DNA from: an uncultured Clostridia bacterium
GTDB lineage: Bacteria; Bacillota; Clostridia; Lachnospirales; CAG-274
Direction of reading: 5' to 3'
DNA length: 64,000 nt
Assembly: GCA_947630725.1 (NCBI GenBank)
Contig: CANRIS010000008.1
Coordinates: 1 to 64,000, forward strand
In this document: positions 1 to 8,364 of the stretch, one piece after another
Position numbering within the stretch: the stretch's first letter is position 1
Layout: each line of letters begins with the position of its first letter
Notes under the pieces: model-generated
The model's database searches: none
What the model saw: only the letters and a program-made list of their open reading frames with translations
Told to the model about the DNA's origin: nothing
Position numbers and translations under genes: made by a program

Positions 1-96
1 CCCTAATTCCTTTGCTGCTTTGGATGATCCTATTTCTTGGGCTAATTTTACTGCCTGTCCTTTGTATTCGTGATCGTATTTCCTGTTTTGTGCCAT
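1..96 (-). mobile_element. IS3-type transposase OrfA, N-terminal fragment (runs off left edge)
   Basis: The minus strand from 96 to the window edge encodes 32 residues beginning MAQNRKYDHEYKGQAVKLAQ, the typical start of IS3/IS911-type OrfA, the helix-turn-helix subunit that binds the inverted repeats and is followed by OrfB through programmed frameshifting. An AGGAGG ribosome site lies just upstream (about 105-110). Only the beginning is inside the window, so completeness cannot be judged. The likely element end lies between the ribosome site and 161, next to an hsdM remnant. Confidence 0.75.
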
Positions 97-161
97 TTGT
101 TGTACCTCCTGTTTTTTATTATACTACTGTGAGTGTGGGGTGCCAACTTTTATTATACAGG

Positions 162-254
162 ATCACCAACGAAAAGAAGTCCGGCGCAGGCCAATATTTT
201 ACACCGCGTAATCTTATTAATGATATGACAAGGCTTGTTAAGCCTCAGCCGGGT
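162..254 (+). pseudogene. Type I restriction-modification methyltransferase (HsdM) remnant
   Basis: Translation in the frame starting at 162 gives about 31 residues with GAGQYFTPRNLI and VKPQPG, the conserved N-terminal motif preceding the SAM-binding region of type I DNA methylases (usual form: SGAGQYFTPRPLI...V.PQPG). In intact HsdM the next residues are a DPACGTGG-like SAM motif. Here the frame continues as unrelated sequence to a stop at 330-332. No start codon or remaining domain is visible, so this is a decayed fragment, apparently next to the inserted IS. Confidence 0.65.
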
Positions 255-393
255 AAACGCTGCAACGATATAATCTTGCAGACTTTGATACAACGCCGAG
301 GAAAAATTGAAAAGCGCGCCTTTGCGGTGTAATTTCCGCTTGCGGTGTAAAATGTGCGTCGGGTTAATAGTGATAGATTTGTTCGCGATTTTG

Positions 394-402
394 TGGTACA
401 AT
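394..402 (+). promoter_or_regulatory. Extended -10 promoter for the PNPOx-like gene
   Basis: TGGTACAAT has the extended -10 form (TGn plus TACAAT at 397-402) about 60 bases before the ATG at 463. No good -35 is visible, as is common with extended -10 sites. A 9-base direct repeat (GCGGTGTAA, twice between 320 and 350) lies upstream and has no clear role. Confidence 0.4.
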
Positions 403-462
403 TTATTACGAGGTGGAACTGTATCCATTTGGTTTATTTAGATTTTGAGGAGTAGAAAGACT

Positions 463-882
463 ATGAATTGGAACGAGCAGGCTGAAAGAATAATGATGGA
501 GCGCTTTGGCAACGGCAAAGATAATATCATCCCTTTGGCGACTGTAGAGAACGGAGTCCCCTATTTGCGATATGTCAATGCATATTATGAGGAAAATTCC
601 TTTTATATTATCACATATGCGCTCTCCAATAAAATGCGGCATATTCAAACAAACTCCGTGGTTGCAATTGCGGGCGACTGGTTTACGGCACACGCAAAAC
701 GAGAAAGTTTGGGCTGGTTTTGTGATGAAAAGAATTGTCTCCTTGCTGAGAAATTGAAGAAGACCTTTGCAAGCTGGATCGACAACGGGCATAATGTTTT
801 TTCGAACGAAAATACCATTATTCTGCGTCTGGAATTAACAGATGCGGTACTGCTTTCGCATGGCACGAGGTATGAAATGTAA
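463..882 (+). CDS. Pyridoxamine 5'-phosphate oxidase-like FMN-binding protein
   Basis: A 139-residue small cytosolic protein of the split-barrel PNPOx-like fold. It shows the pattern of the short family members: an N-terminal helix, PLATVENGVPYLRYVNAYYE (first strands), then FYIITYALSNKMRHI and VVAIAGDWFTAHA. This fold binds FMN or F420 and often reduces or senses small substrates; the substrate cannot be told here. The ATG at 463 follows a GAGGAG site at about 446-451 and is preferred over the upstream in-frame TTG at 445. The gene stands alone between an hsdM remnant and a LysR regulator. Confidence 0.7.
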   Translation: MNWNEQAERIMMERFGNGKDNIIPLATVENGVPYLRYVNAYYEENSFYIITYALSNKMRHIQTNSVVAIAGDWFTAHAKRESLGWFCDEKNCLLAEKLKKTFASWIDNGHNVFSNENTIILRLELTDAVLLSHGTRYEM

Positions 883-1083
883 CGGGGTATATTTTCAAAA
901 CACATATATAAAAATTTGTGGGAGATATTGAAAGGGGACGGGATATTTTGTTTAAGCTATTTTATAAATCTGTGCCGAAAAAACAGAGCCGAAATGGGCA
1001 TATCGGCAAGGTGTATTCAGATTGTGGGGTTAAAAAGAGAAGAGACGGATTTTGGCGGTGCGGTCAAGGAGGGAAGGGCATAT

Positions 1084-1980
1084 ATGGAAATTCGGGTGCT
1101 GAAATATTTTTTGGCTGTTGTTCGGGAGGAAAGCATAACAAAGGCGGCGAAGGTGCTGCATATTACGCAGCCGACTCTTTCACGGCAGCTTGCTCAGATG
1201 GAGGAGGATATAGGGGTAAAGCTTATCGAACGAGGCGGAAGAAGGATAAAGCTTACCAATGAGGGAATGCTTTTGCGCAGGCGTGCCGAGGAGATATTGC
1301 AGCTTGTGGACAAAACGGAGCGGGAGCTTATAGAGCAGGAAGAATACATAGAGGGTTTCGTGAATATAGGCTGCGGAGAGTTGGCCTCGGTAAGCGTTTT
1401 AGCTGATCTCTGCGATTCGTTTCTGAAAAAATATCCGAAGGTGCGATTTGACATATATACGGCGACCGCCGATGTTATAAAAGAGAGGATCGAACGTGGC
1501 GTAGCCGATGTGGGGCTGCTGCTTGAACCTATTGAAATGGAGAGGTTTGAATTTATAAGGCTCAGACTGCGTGAGCGATGGTGTGTGCTTATGAATGCGG
1601 ATGATCCTCTTGCCAAAAGGAAAAGTCTTTCGTCAGGCGAGCTTAAAGGGCTGCCCTTGTGTCTGCCAAGGCGTTTAAATGTCCGCAGCGAGCTTGAAAA
1701 TATGTTCGGCGATGATTTTAAGGCTTTGAATATTGCTTTTACGTCAAATCTCACCACAAACGCCGCAGTCATAGCTTATAAGGGTCTTGCGTATCCCGTT
1801 GTCATAGAGGGAAATATACCGCTTTGGGACAAGGCAAAGGTTGTCAGCGTTCCGCTGTCGCCGGGGCTCACAACTACAAGCGTGCTTGCGTGGAAACGGG
1901 AACAGCCCTTTGGTCTTGCCGCAACAAAATTTATAGAGTTTTCAAAAAAATTTTTAGACGCAGAGAATGTACAGGAATGA
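1084..1980 (+). CDS. LysR-family transcriptional regulator
   Basis: This 298-residue protein begins MEIRVLKYFLAVVREESITK and continues into an AAKVLHITQPTLSRQLAQME winged helix, the classic LysR DNA-binding domain (residues about 1-65). A linker helix and a periplasmic-binding-protein-like co-inducer domain (about 90-295) follow. The length is normal for the family. The ATG at 1084 fits the LysR N-terminus and has a GGAGGG site at about 1068; an upstream in-frame extension from 916 looks non-coding. It is the first regulator before the redox cluster and may control the aldo/keto reductase and flavodoxin genes, although no divergently transcribed target, the usual LysR arrangement, is present. 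Confidence 0.85.
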   Translation: MEIRVLKYFLAVVREESITKAAKVLHITQPTLSRQLAQMEEDIGVKLIERGGRRIKLTNEGMLLRRRAEEILQLVDKTERELIEQEEYIEGFVNIGCGELASVSVLADLCDSFLKKYPKVRFDIYTATADVIKERIERGVADVGLLLEPIEMERFEFIRLRLRERWCVLMNADDPLAKRKSLSSGELKGLPLCLPRRLNVRSELENMFGDDFKALNIAFTSNLTTNAAVIAYKGLAYPVVIEGNIPLWDKAKVVSVPLSPGLTTTSVLAWKREQPFGLAATKFIEFSKKFLDAENVQE

Positions 1981-2247
1981 TGTACAGGCAGTGTGTGAAC
2001 AACAAGTCACAGAATTTCAATAATGCTTTTCAGGCATAGATAACATATACAAATAAGGTATTTGATACATATAACAAAAGAAACTATAATGTAAACATAG
2101 GGCAGTATGGTATATACCGCCATGTGTTTACATTTTTATTTTGAGAGAAAAACATATTATCAAAGTATCTTAAAACAGATCCTGTTAAAAAATAATATCA
2201 CAAAAGAAAATTAAAAATTATAAAAAATTAAAAATTCCGAAATCATA

Positions 2248-2276
2248 TTGACACGGTGTCAGAATGGTGCTATCAT
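2248..2276 (+). promoter_or_regulatory. Sigma-A promoter of the flavin reductase-tetR unit
   Basis: A perfect -35 (TTGACA, 2248-2253) and a good -10 (TATCAT, 2271-2276) are separated by exactly 17 bases. The gap 1981-2247 upstream is AT-rich and I see no gene in it. Confidence 0.75.
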
Positions 2277-2297
2277 AACTATACTGACACTGAGTCA
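2249..2297. promoter_or_regulatory. Pair of TetR-type operators overlapping the promoter
   Basis: TGACACGGTGTCA (2249-2261) is a perfect palindrome around a central G and overlaps the -35. TGACACTGAGTCA (2285-2297) is the same palindrome with one mismatch and lies just after the expected transcription start. Centres are 36 bases apart. Occupancy of both would block the polymerase. The tetR gene 0.6 kb downstream in the same unit is the obvious candidate ligand-responsive repressor (inference). Confidence 0.7.
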
Positions 2298-2331
2298 GAA
2301 TGCTGTATTGATATATGAGGAGGAATTAAAT

Positions 2332-2883
2332 ATGAAAAAGAATATCGGTTCGGTGCTTGCGTTGTATCCTACGCCTGTAACAGTGATTGGTGCTCTGAAT
2401 ACCGATAAACCTACATGGACGCTTGTTGCTCATATAGGCATAATCGGTCACGACAGAGTGCTTGTAAGTCTTGCCAAGCCTCATTTTATAAATGGCTGCA
2501 TCAAGGAAACAGGTAAGCTGTCTATTAACATTGTCGATGAATGTATGCTGAAGGAAACCGATTATACAGGTTCTGTCAGCGGTAATAAAGTAGATAAGTC
2601 AGAGGTATTCGACTATGAGCTCGGTGAAACGGGAACACCTGTTATAAACAGATCGCCCCTTGCAATGGAATGCAGCGTTGTGGATATTTATAATTCGCCG
2701 AGTTTTGAAAGCTTTATATGCACTATTGATAATACCTATGTAATGGAGGAGCATCTGGACGATAAGGGCAAAATCAATTATAACACTTTAAAACCTGTTT
2801 TGTTTGAATTTCCCACATATCAATACCTTAAAACGGGCGATGTTATCGGAAAATGTCTTTCTTTTGCCAAAAAGAGCGAATAA
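2332..2883 (+). CDS. Flavin reductase family protein
   Basis: A 183-residue flavin-reductase-like domain protein (FMN-binding split barrel). It contains YPTPVTVIGAL near the N-terminus, IGIIGHDRVLVSLAKPHFI where the family has its flavin-contacting strands, and the typical Asp-rich KETDYTGSVSGNKVDK segment. Such proteins bind FMN and act as NAD(P)H:flavin oxidoreductases or flavin-dependent enzymes in the cytosol. The ATG at 2332 has an ideal GAGGAGG site (2317-2323); an upstream TTG at 2248 lies inside the promoter and is rejected. It is the first gene of a two-gene unit with tetR, probably de-repressed by a TetR ligand. Confidence 0.8.
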   Translation: MKKNIGSVLALYPTPVTVIGALNTDKPTWTLVAHIGIIGHDRVLVSLAKPHFINGCIKETGKLSINIVDECMLKETDYTGSVSGNKVDKSEVFDYELGETGTPVINRSPLAMECSVVDIYNSPSFESFICTIDNTYVMEEHLDDKGKINYNTLKPVLFEFPTYQYLKTGDVIGKCLSFAKKSE

Positions 2884-2926
2884 TTCTGCATTTTATGCTT
2901 ATGACACTATTTAAAGGAGATATATT

Positions 2927-3550
2927 ATGCCAAAAGGATCACCCGAACTTACAAACGTAAGAAAAGAAGAAATTATAAATGCCTGTGAAAAGCTTTATCA
3001 AAGTATGAGCTTTAAGGAAATTACCATTAAAGAAATAGGAGAGGCTACAAGCTTTACAAGGACTTCGATATATAATTATTTTCATACAAAGGAAGAAATA
3101 TTTCTTGCGCTTCTTACGAGAGAATATGAACTTTGGATAGCCGATCTCAGGAAGATGACAGAAAGATACGAAACGCTTACGGCAGACAGCTTTGCAGATA
3201 AAATGGCTCGCTCTCTTGAAAAGCGTTCTCAGCTTTTGAAAATATTGTCAATGAACCATTACGATATGGAAGAAAACAGCCGTACACAGTATCTGACCGC
3301 TATGAAAGTCGCATATGGCAATTCCATAAAGGCTGTAGGAGATTGTCTCGGCAAGTTTTTTCCGAATATGACACAAAAAGAAAAACAGAATTTTATATAT
3401 GTATTTTTTCCCTTTATGTTTGGTATATATCCCTATACCGTAGTTACCGAAAAACAGAGGGAGGCTATGAAAGAAGCGAAGGTTGACTATGTTTTTATGT
3501 CGATTTATGAAATCATATATGAATGTATAAGGAATTTAACCGACAAGTAA
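2927..3550 (+). CDS. TetR/AcrR-family transcriptional regulator
   Basis: A 207-residue regulator with an N-terminal TetR helix-turn-helix (residues about 12-60: IINACEKLYQSMSFKEITIK, then TSFTRTSIYNYFHTKEEIFL) and an all-helical ligand-binding C-terminus. It lies 43 bases after the flavin reductase gene and has an AAAGGAG site. The pair shares one promoter carrying two palindromic operators, so autorepression is likely. The C-terminal codons and stop run into a hairpin (3547-3582) that marks a junction with a truncated gene, so the last residues may not be the ancestral end. Confidence 0.85.
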   Translation: MPKGSPELTNVRKEEIINACEKLYQSMSFKEITIKEIGEATSFTRTSIYNYFHTKEEIFLALLTREYELWIADLRKMTERYETLTADSFADKMARSLEKRSQLLKILSMNHYDMEENSRTQYLTAMKVAYGNSIKAVGDCLGKFFPNMTQKEKQNFIYVFFPFMFGIYPYTVVTEKQREAMKEAKVDYVFMSIYEIIYECIRNLTDK

Positions 3551-3582
3551 GTCCCCAGCCTCTTTAGGCGGTGGGTACTTAC
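3547..3582 (+). repeat. Hairpin at tetR stop, resembling an IS200/IS605 right end
   Basis: GTAAGT (3547-3552) pairs with ACTTAC (3577-3582), CCC (3554-3556) with GGG (3573-3575) and GCC (3558-3560) with GGC (3567-3569), leaving a TCTTTA loop. There is no T-tract, so it is a poor terminator. The loop and flanks resemble the subterminal hairpins of IS200/IS605-family elements. An aldo/keto reductase lacking its 5' part starts immediately after it. Confidence 0.4.
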
Positions 3583-3584
3583 TA

Positions 3585-3911
3585 TTGTATTATGATACAA
3601 AACACCCAATGCCTGCGGGTTCTGCAAGAGCTGAAGCCTATAACCCTGTACTTGATAAGCTTGAAATACTTAATAAAGAGCTTAAAAGACTTGGGGATAA
3701 ATATGGTGTCGGAACGGCTCAGATACCTGTGGCGTGGGCTGTCGCAAAAGGCACGCTGCCGATTATAGGGGTTACAAAAACGAGCCATGTTGAAGATGCG
3801 GTAAAGGCTGCAAATATAAGGCTGACCGCAGAAGAAACAGCAGAGCTTGAAAAGCTGGCAGACAGCCTTGAAATAAATGCGATACGCTTTTGGGAAAAGG
3901 AAATGAAGTAA
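3585..3911 (+). pseudogene. Aldo/keto reductase, C-terminal fragment
   Basis: About 108 residues match only the last third of an aldo/keto reductase. HPMPAGSARAEAYNPVLDKL is followed by the final barrel strand and NADP-binding segment QIPVAWAVAKGTLPIIGVTK and the C-terminal helix LTAEETAELEKLA. The family usually has about 280-340 residues, with a catalytic Asp-Tyr-Lys-His set in the missing N-terminal part. The fragment starts right after the hairpin at 3547-3582, suggesting loss of the 5' portion by insertion or deletion. A complete paralogue lies at 4474. Confidence 0.75.
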
Positions 3912-3930
3912 AGGGGGTAAAAACAAGAAA

Positions 3931-4464
3931 ATGAAAATTGTTGTTATAAAGGGCAGTCCTCATAAAAACGGCTCGTCAAATATGCTGGCGGCTCAATTTA
4001 TAAAAGGGGCTGCCGAAAAGGGACATAAAATCGTTGAGCTTGACGCAGCGCATATGGACATACACCCTTGTATTGGCTGCGACTTCTGCGGTATGAACGG
4101 GGAATGTTCTCAGAGGGATGATAATTCTCATATAAGGGACGCTTTGCTTTCGGCTGATATGGCTGTCTTTGTGACGCCTGTTTATTATTTCGGAATGTCT
4201 GCGCAGCTTAAAATGGTTATAGACCGTTTTTACAGCTACACTATGAAGCTTTCTTCAAAGCATCTTAAAACGGCTCTAATTACGGCGGCATGGGATTCAA
4301 ATGACGATGTTATGCCATATCTTGCAGAGCATTATAAAAAGCTGTGCAGATATATGCACTTTAAGGATATGGGTATGATACTTGGCACAGGCTGCGGCAC
4401 GCCCTCGATGACGGCAGGCAGCAGACATATGGAAGAAGCCTACAGGCTTGGCAAATCGGTATAA
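3931..4464 (+). CDS. NADPH-dependent FMN reductase / flavodoxin-fold protein
   Basis: A 177-residue protein with the FMN-reductase start MKIVVIKGSPHKNGSSNMLA, in which GSPHKNGSS is the phosphate-binding loop for FMN. CIGCDFCGMNGECSQ follows at about residues 49-63, a cysteine pattern found in iron-sulfur-flavoprotein-like and multimeric flavodoxin WrbA-type reductases. TPVYYFGMSAQLKMVIDRF is the second FMN loop. It lies 19 bases after the reductase fragment and 9 bases before the next aldo/keto reductase, forming an operon. Probable cytosolic electron carrier or quinone/nitro reductase; the substrate is unknown. Confidence 0.8.
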   Translation: MKIVVIKGSPHKNGSSNMLAAQFIKGAAEKGHKIVELDAAHMDIHPCIGCDFCGMNGECSQRDDNSHIRDALLSADMAVFVTPVYYFGMSAQLKMVIDRFYSYTMKLSSKHLKTALITAAWDSNDDVMPYLAEHYKKLCRYMHFKDMGMILGTGCGTPSMTAGSRHMEEAYRLGKSV

Positions 4465-4473
4465 AGGAGAATT

Positions 4474-5490
4474 ATGGCGATGAAATATACAAAACTTGGA
4501 AAATCTGAGCTTAATGTCTCCCGCATATGTATGGGCTGTATGGGCTTTGGCAACGCTCTGACGGGACAGCATAGCTGGACAGTAGATGAAGAACACACAA
4601 GAGAAATAATAAAGCACGGGCTTGACGTGGGGATCAATTTTTATGATACCGCCATAGTTTATCAGAATGGCACAAGCGAACAGTATGTGGGCAGGGCGCT
4701 AAAAAGCTTCGCAAAGCGTGACGACTATGTTATAGCCACAAAATTCACCCCACGCACACAAGAGGAAATAGACAACAATATAAGCGGACAACAGCACATA
4801 GAAAACTATCTTGACCAAAGCCTTAAAAATCTGGGTATGGACTATGTGGATCTTTACATATACCATATGTGGGACTATCACACCCCTATGGAGGAAATAA
4901 TGGAGGGGCTTCACAAGGCTGTTAAAGTCGGAAAGGTACGTTATATAGGCATTTCCAACTGCTTTGCGTGGCAGCTCGCCGAGGCAAACTTTTTTGCAAG
5001 GGAAAACGGGCTTACGGAATTTATATCCGTACAAGACCATTATAACCTGATCGCAAGGGAGGAGGAACGGGAGATGGTGCCTTTCTGCAAGGATCGGAAT
5101 ATAGCCCTTACTCCCTACAGCGCCCTTGCAGGCGGCAGACTTTCAAGGCCTTTGGGAGAGACCACAAAACGCTATGAGGAGGACTCCTATGCCCGTTTTA
5201 AATATGACAAAACCGCCGAGGTTGACGGAAAGATAATAAAACGCGTTGAGAAGCTTGCCGAAAAAAAGGGCGTATCTATGACTGAAATATCTCTGGCATG
5301 GCTTTTGACGAAGGTCAGCTCTCCCGTTGTGGGCGCAACAAAGCTTTCACACATAGACGGAGCGGCGAAGGCAGTTGAGCTTGAGCTGACTGACGATGAC
5401 ATAAATTATCTTGAAGAGCTGTATGTTCCCCACGCCCTTGTTGGAGTTATGGCGCAAAACGGAAAACAAAAGGCGGGAAACGTAGTCTGA
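4474..5490 (+). CDS. Aldo/keto reductase
   Basis: A complete 338-residue aldo/keto reductase of the Tas/YajO-like group, a TIM barrel using NADPH to reduce carbonyl compounds. Visible are the start MKYTKLGKSELNVSRICMGC, the catalytic Asp and Tyr in INFYDTAIVYQNGTSE, the catalytic Lys in VIATKF, the His in YIYHMWDYH, and the C-terminal cofactor segment SSPVVGATKLSHI. It follows the flavodoxin-fold gene by 9 bases with an AAAGGAG site. The pairing suggests flavodoxin-fold proteins and aldo/keto reductases share an induced redox or detoxification programme. Confidence 0.9.
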   Translation: MAMKYTKLGKSELNVSRICMGCMGFGNALTGQHSWTVDEEHTREIIKHGLDVGINFYDTAIVYQNGTSEQYVGRALKSFAKRDDYVIATKFTPRTQEEIDNNISGQQHIENYLDQSLKNLGMDYVDLYIYHMWDYHTPMEEIMEGLHKAVKVGKVRYIGISNCFAWQLAEANFFARENGLTEFISVQDHYNLIAREEEREMVPFCKDRNIALTPYSALAGGRLSRPLGETTKRYEEDSYARFKYDKTAEVDGKIIKRVEKLAEKKGVSMTEISLAWLLTKVSSPVVGATKLSHIDGAAKAVELELTDDDINYLEELYVPHALVGVMAQNGKQKAGNVV

Positions 5491-5538
5491 CATCACATAG
5501 TCTGCATATATTAAAGCTTTGGGACAGGAGGTAAGTAT

Positions 5539-6057
5539 ATGACAAAAAATCTCATAATCTATTTTTCTCACAAGGGCGAAAACTATTGGAACGGCGCCAT
5601 AAAAAATATTTCAAAGGGAAACACCGAGATAGTTGCGGAATTTATACGAAAAGCCGTAGGAGGTGATCTGTTTGAAATAGAAACTGTAAAGGAATATCCC
5701 GAGGATTATTATGCCTGCATTGATGAGGCAAAAAAAGAATTGAAAGAACAGGCAAGACCGCAGCTTAAAAAATATGTTGACGGTATTGCGGAATATGAAA
5801 ATATATTTGTATGCGGCCCCTGTTGGTGGGGGACTTTTCCCATGGCAGTCTTTACACAGCTTGAAAAGCTGGATTTTAGCGGCAAAAAGGTAATGGCGGT
5901 TATGACCCATGAGGGCAGCGGACTTGGCTCCTGCGAGAGGGATTTGAAAAAAATATGCAAGGGAGCAGTATTCGGAGAAAGTCTTGCCGTCCACGGAGCA
6001 GACGCCGCAAATTCCGAAAGCACAGTATCGGCGTGGGCAAAAAGGGTATTGGCATAG
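5539..6057 (+). CDS. Flavodoxin
   Basis: A 172-residue flavodoxin. NLIIYFSHKGENYWNGAIKN is an expanded FMN phosphate loop, CGPCWWGTFPMAVFTQLEKL is the 60s loop with stacking tryptophans, and VMAVMTHEGSGLGSC is the third FMN-contact loop. It carries electrons one at a time in the cytosol in place of ferredoxin. The longer loop and GPxWWG pattern match the flavodoxin_4-like proteins common in gut Clostridia next to aldo/keto reductases. The ATG at 5539 has a GGAGG site. One of four flavodoxin-fold proteins in this cluster. Confidence 0.85.
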   Translation: MTKNLIIYFSHKGENYWNGAIKNISKGNTEIVAEFIRKAVGGDLFEIETVKEYPEDYYACIDEAKKELKEQARPQLKKYVDGIAEYENIFVCGPCWWGTFPMAVFTQLEKLDFSGKKVMAVMTHEGSGLGSCERDLKKICKGAVFGESLAVHGADAANSESTVSAWAKRVLA

Positions 6058-6124
6058 CTTTAAAAATCCCTATGCTTATGGTATACACTAAAAAAATATA
6101 AAGTTAAAGTGAGGAGAGATCTAT

Positions 6125-6772
6125 ATGAAATATTTATACGCATTTTTAACGGCGATGCTGCTTGTCTGCGCTCTTTGCGCCTGCGCATCGGAGGGTAAGG
6201 TCGAGATTGTACAAAGCGACCCCGAGGAAAGCACAGCGCAGGAGACTATCGGAGAGACAGACGAAAGCGACAGGGATATGACAGACGGCGGCTCTGAGAT
6301 ACTTGTGGCATATTTCAGCGCAACGGGAAACACAAAGGCAGTTGCTGAAAAAGCTGCGGCTACAATGGGAGCAGACTTGTTTGAGATAGTTCCTGCCGTA
6401 CCTTATACTGACGCCGATCTCAACTACGGAGACGACAACAGCCGTACAACGGCGGAGCAGAATGACGACAACGCGCGCCCCGAAATTTCGGGAACGGTTG
6501 AAAATATGGACAGTTACGACACCGTTTTTATAGGATACCCCATATGGTGGGGTCAGGCGCCGAAGATAATGTATACATTTCTTGAAAGCTATGACTTTAG
6601 CGGAAAGACGATCGTTCCTTTCTGCACATCGGGCAGCAGCCCCATAGGGTCCAGTGCCGAAAATATGAAGGAGCTTGCCGAGGGCGCAGACTGGCTTGAC
6701 GGACAGCGCTTTTCCGGCGGAGCCTCCGAAGACGAGGTGAGCGGCTGGGTAGATTCTCTCGGTATAAAATAA
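6125..6772 (+). CDS. Flavodoxin domain lipoprotein
   Basis: A 215-residue protein with a lipoprotein signal (MKYLYAFLTAMLLVCALCAC, cysteine about residue 20), a short acidic linker and then a flavodoxin_4 domain. ILVAYFSATGNTKAVAEKAA is the FMN phosphate loop, FIGYPIWWGQAPKIMYTFLE the aromatic loop and IVPFCTSGSSPIGSS the third loop. It would be anchored outside the membrane, which is unusual for an FMN carrier and suggests extracytoplasmic electron transfer. It follows the cytosolic flavodoxin and precedes another exported protein (DUF362). Confidence 0.85.
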   Translation: MKYLYAFLTAMLLVCALCACASEGKVEIVQSDPEESTAQETIGETDESDRDMTDGGSEILVAYFSATGNTKAVAEKAAATMGADLFEIVPAVPYTDADLNYGDDNSRTTAEQNDDNARPEISGTVENMDSYDTVFIGYPIWWGQAPKIMYTFLESYDFSGKTIVPFCTSGSSPIGSSAENMKELAEGADWLDGQRFSGGASEDEVSGWVDSLGIK

Positions 6773-6851
6773 ATTTTCTATGGCTGTATACAGATTTAAA
6801 AAAGTCTGTAATGCAAATATAAACAAAAACTATTGAAAAGGAGGTATTATT

Positions 6852-8321
6852 ATGAAGTCAGGTTCAAAAAGCGCTGTGGCGTTTGTGGCTGCTCTGGCGG
6901 TTATATGCGGAGGCTTTGTCTTTTATACAAACGGCCACAATGACGCTGCCGAAAATGTGTACGCAGAAGAAACCGAAAATGCAGTCTCTGACGGGACTGT
7001 CGGGAAGACGCTGACTCTCGTTGTAGATAACCCTATAATGCAGGTCAACGGTGTAAGCGCAGAGATCGACCCCGAGGGCGGCACGGCTCCCGTCATTGTT
7101 TCGGGCAGAACCCTTGTGCCTATAAGGGCAATAATCGAAAATATGGGCGGAAGTGTGGAATGGAACGCAGAAAAAAGAGAGAGCGTTCTCACATACGGCG
7201 AAAATGTCATAAGACTCACCATAGATTCCGAAACGGCATATTTAAACGAAAATGCAAGCGTTCTCGACACCGCCCCGACTATCATAAACGGCAGGACAAT
7301 GCTGCCTATAAGGTTTATTGCCGAGGGGTTCGGCTTTGACGTGGATTGGGACGAGGCAGAAAAAACGATAACTATATCCGAAAAGGCTGTATCGGAGAGC
7401 GATACAACCTCCGAAAGCGGCTCTGTCACCGAAACGGACGAAAACGCTCCCGTTGTATATATGACGGAGGATATTACCCCCGAGGCTCTTGTTGAGATAT
7501 ACGAAAAGCTTGACTTTAATGCAGAGGGGAATGTAGCTGTAAAAATGTCTACGGGCGAACCTCCCGCAAGCAACTATTTAAGACCCGAGCTTATAAAGGA
7601 TCTGGTGCAGAAGGTCAACGGAACGATAGTGGAGTGCAACACTGCCTATGGCGGTTCGAGAAGTGAAACGGCTGCTCATAAACAGGTTGCCGAGGATCAC
7701 GGTTTCACAGCCATTGCCAATGTGGATATTATGGACGAGGACGGCTCAACGGCTATTCCTGTTCCCGCTCCCGAAAGCGGAGCTTCAACGATAACCGAGG
7801 ACTATGTCGGCACTCACCTTGAAAACTACGACAGCCTTATTTCTCTCGCCCACTTCAAGGGTCACGCAATGGCAGGCTTCGGCGGCGCTATCAAAAATAT
7901 GTCCATAGGCGCTGCATCAAGCAAGGGCAAGGCATGGATACACAGCGGCGGCACAAGCACCGAAAACGTGTGGGGCGGAGAGCAGGACAAGTTTCTCGAA
8001 GCTATGGGAGACGCCACAAGCGCTGTTGTAGATTATATGGACAGAAAAGTTGTTTATATCAACGTAATGAACCGCCTGTCGGTGGACTGCGACTGTGACG
8101 GAAACCCTGCGGAACCCGATATGCACGACATAGGCATTCTTGCCTCAACGGATCCCGTTGCTCTCGATCAGGCGTGTATAGATCTGATTTATGAGCAGAA
8201 GGACGGCGACGGCGCATCACTTGTTGAACGTATAGAAAGCCGAAACGGACTTCATACTCTCGAACACGCCGAAGAAATAGGCTTGGGCTCAAGAGAATAT
8301 AAGTTGGTAAGTATTGATTAA
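6852..8321 (+). CDS. Exported DUF362 protein with copper-amine-oxidase-type repeats
   Basis: A 489-residue protein. A signal or anchor helix (residues about 8-27) is followed by a copper amine oxidase N-terminal-like repeat region (about 55-180: two blocks containing SGRTLVPIRAIIENMGGSVEW and NGRTMLPIRFIAEGFGFDVDW). This region is a wall-associated beta module rather than an oxidase. DUF362 follows (about 200-480: VKMSTGEPPASNYLRPELIK, CNTAYGGSRSETAAHKQVAE, GHAMAGFGGAIKNMSIG). DUF362 proteins are often fused to ferredoxins; none is present here. The function is unknown, but the neighbours are redox proteins. Confidence 0.8.
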   Translation: MKSGSKSAVAFVAALAVICGGFVFYTNGHNDAAENVYAEETENAVSDGTVGKTLTLVVDNPIMQVNGVSAEIDPEGGTAPVIVSGRTLVPIRAIIENMGGSVEWNAEKRESVLTYGENVIRLTIDSETAYLNENASVLDTAPTIINGRTMLPIRFIAEGFGFDVDWDEAEKTITISEKAVSESDTTSESGSVTETDENAPVVYMTEDITPEALVEIYEKLDFNAEGNVAVKMSTGEPPASNYLRPELIKDLVQKVNGTIVECNTAYGGSRSETAAHKQVAEDHGFTAIANVDIMDEDGSTAIPVPAPESGASTITEDYVGTHLENYDSLISLAHFKGHAMAGFGGAIKNMSIGAASSKGKAWIHSGGTSTENVWGGEQDKFLEAMGDATSAVVDYMDRKVVYINVMNRLSVDCDCDGNPAEPDMHDIGILASTDPVALDQACIDLIYEQKDGDGASLVERIESRNGLHTLEHAEEIGLGSREYKLVSID

Positions 8322-8364
8322 ATAAAATAAAAGCAAATCAAAACAAATCAAAGGAGGAAAAAAT

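Noticed and set aside
916..1083. N-terminal extension of the LysR protein
   Set aside because: The in-frame sequence is unlike any LysR start, while the ATG at 1084 has both a ribosome site and the canonical N-terminus.
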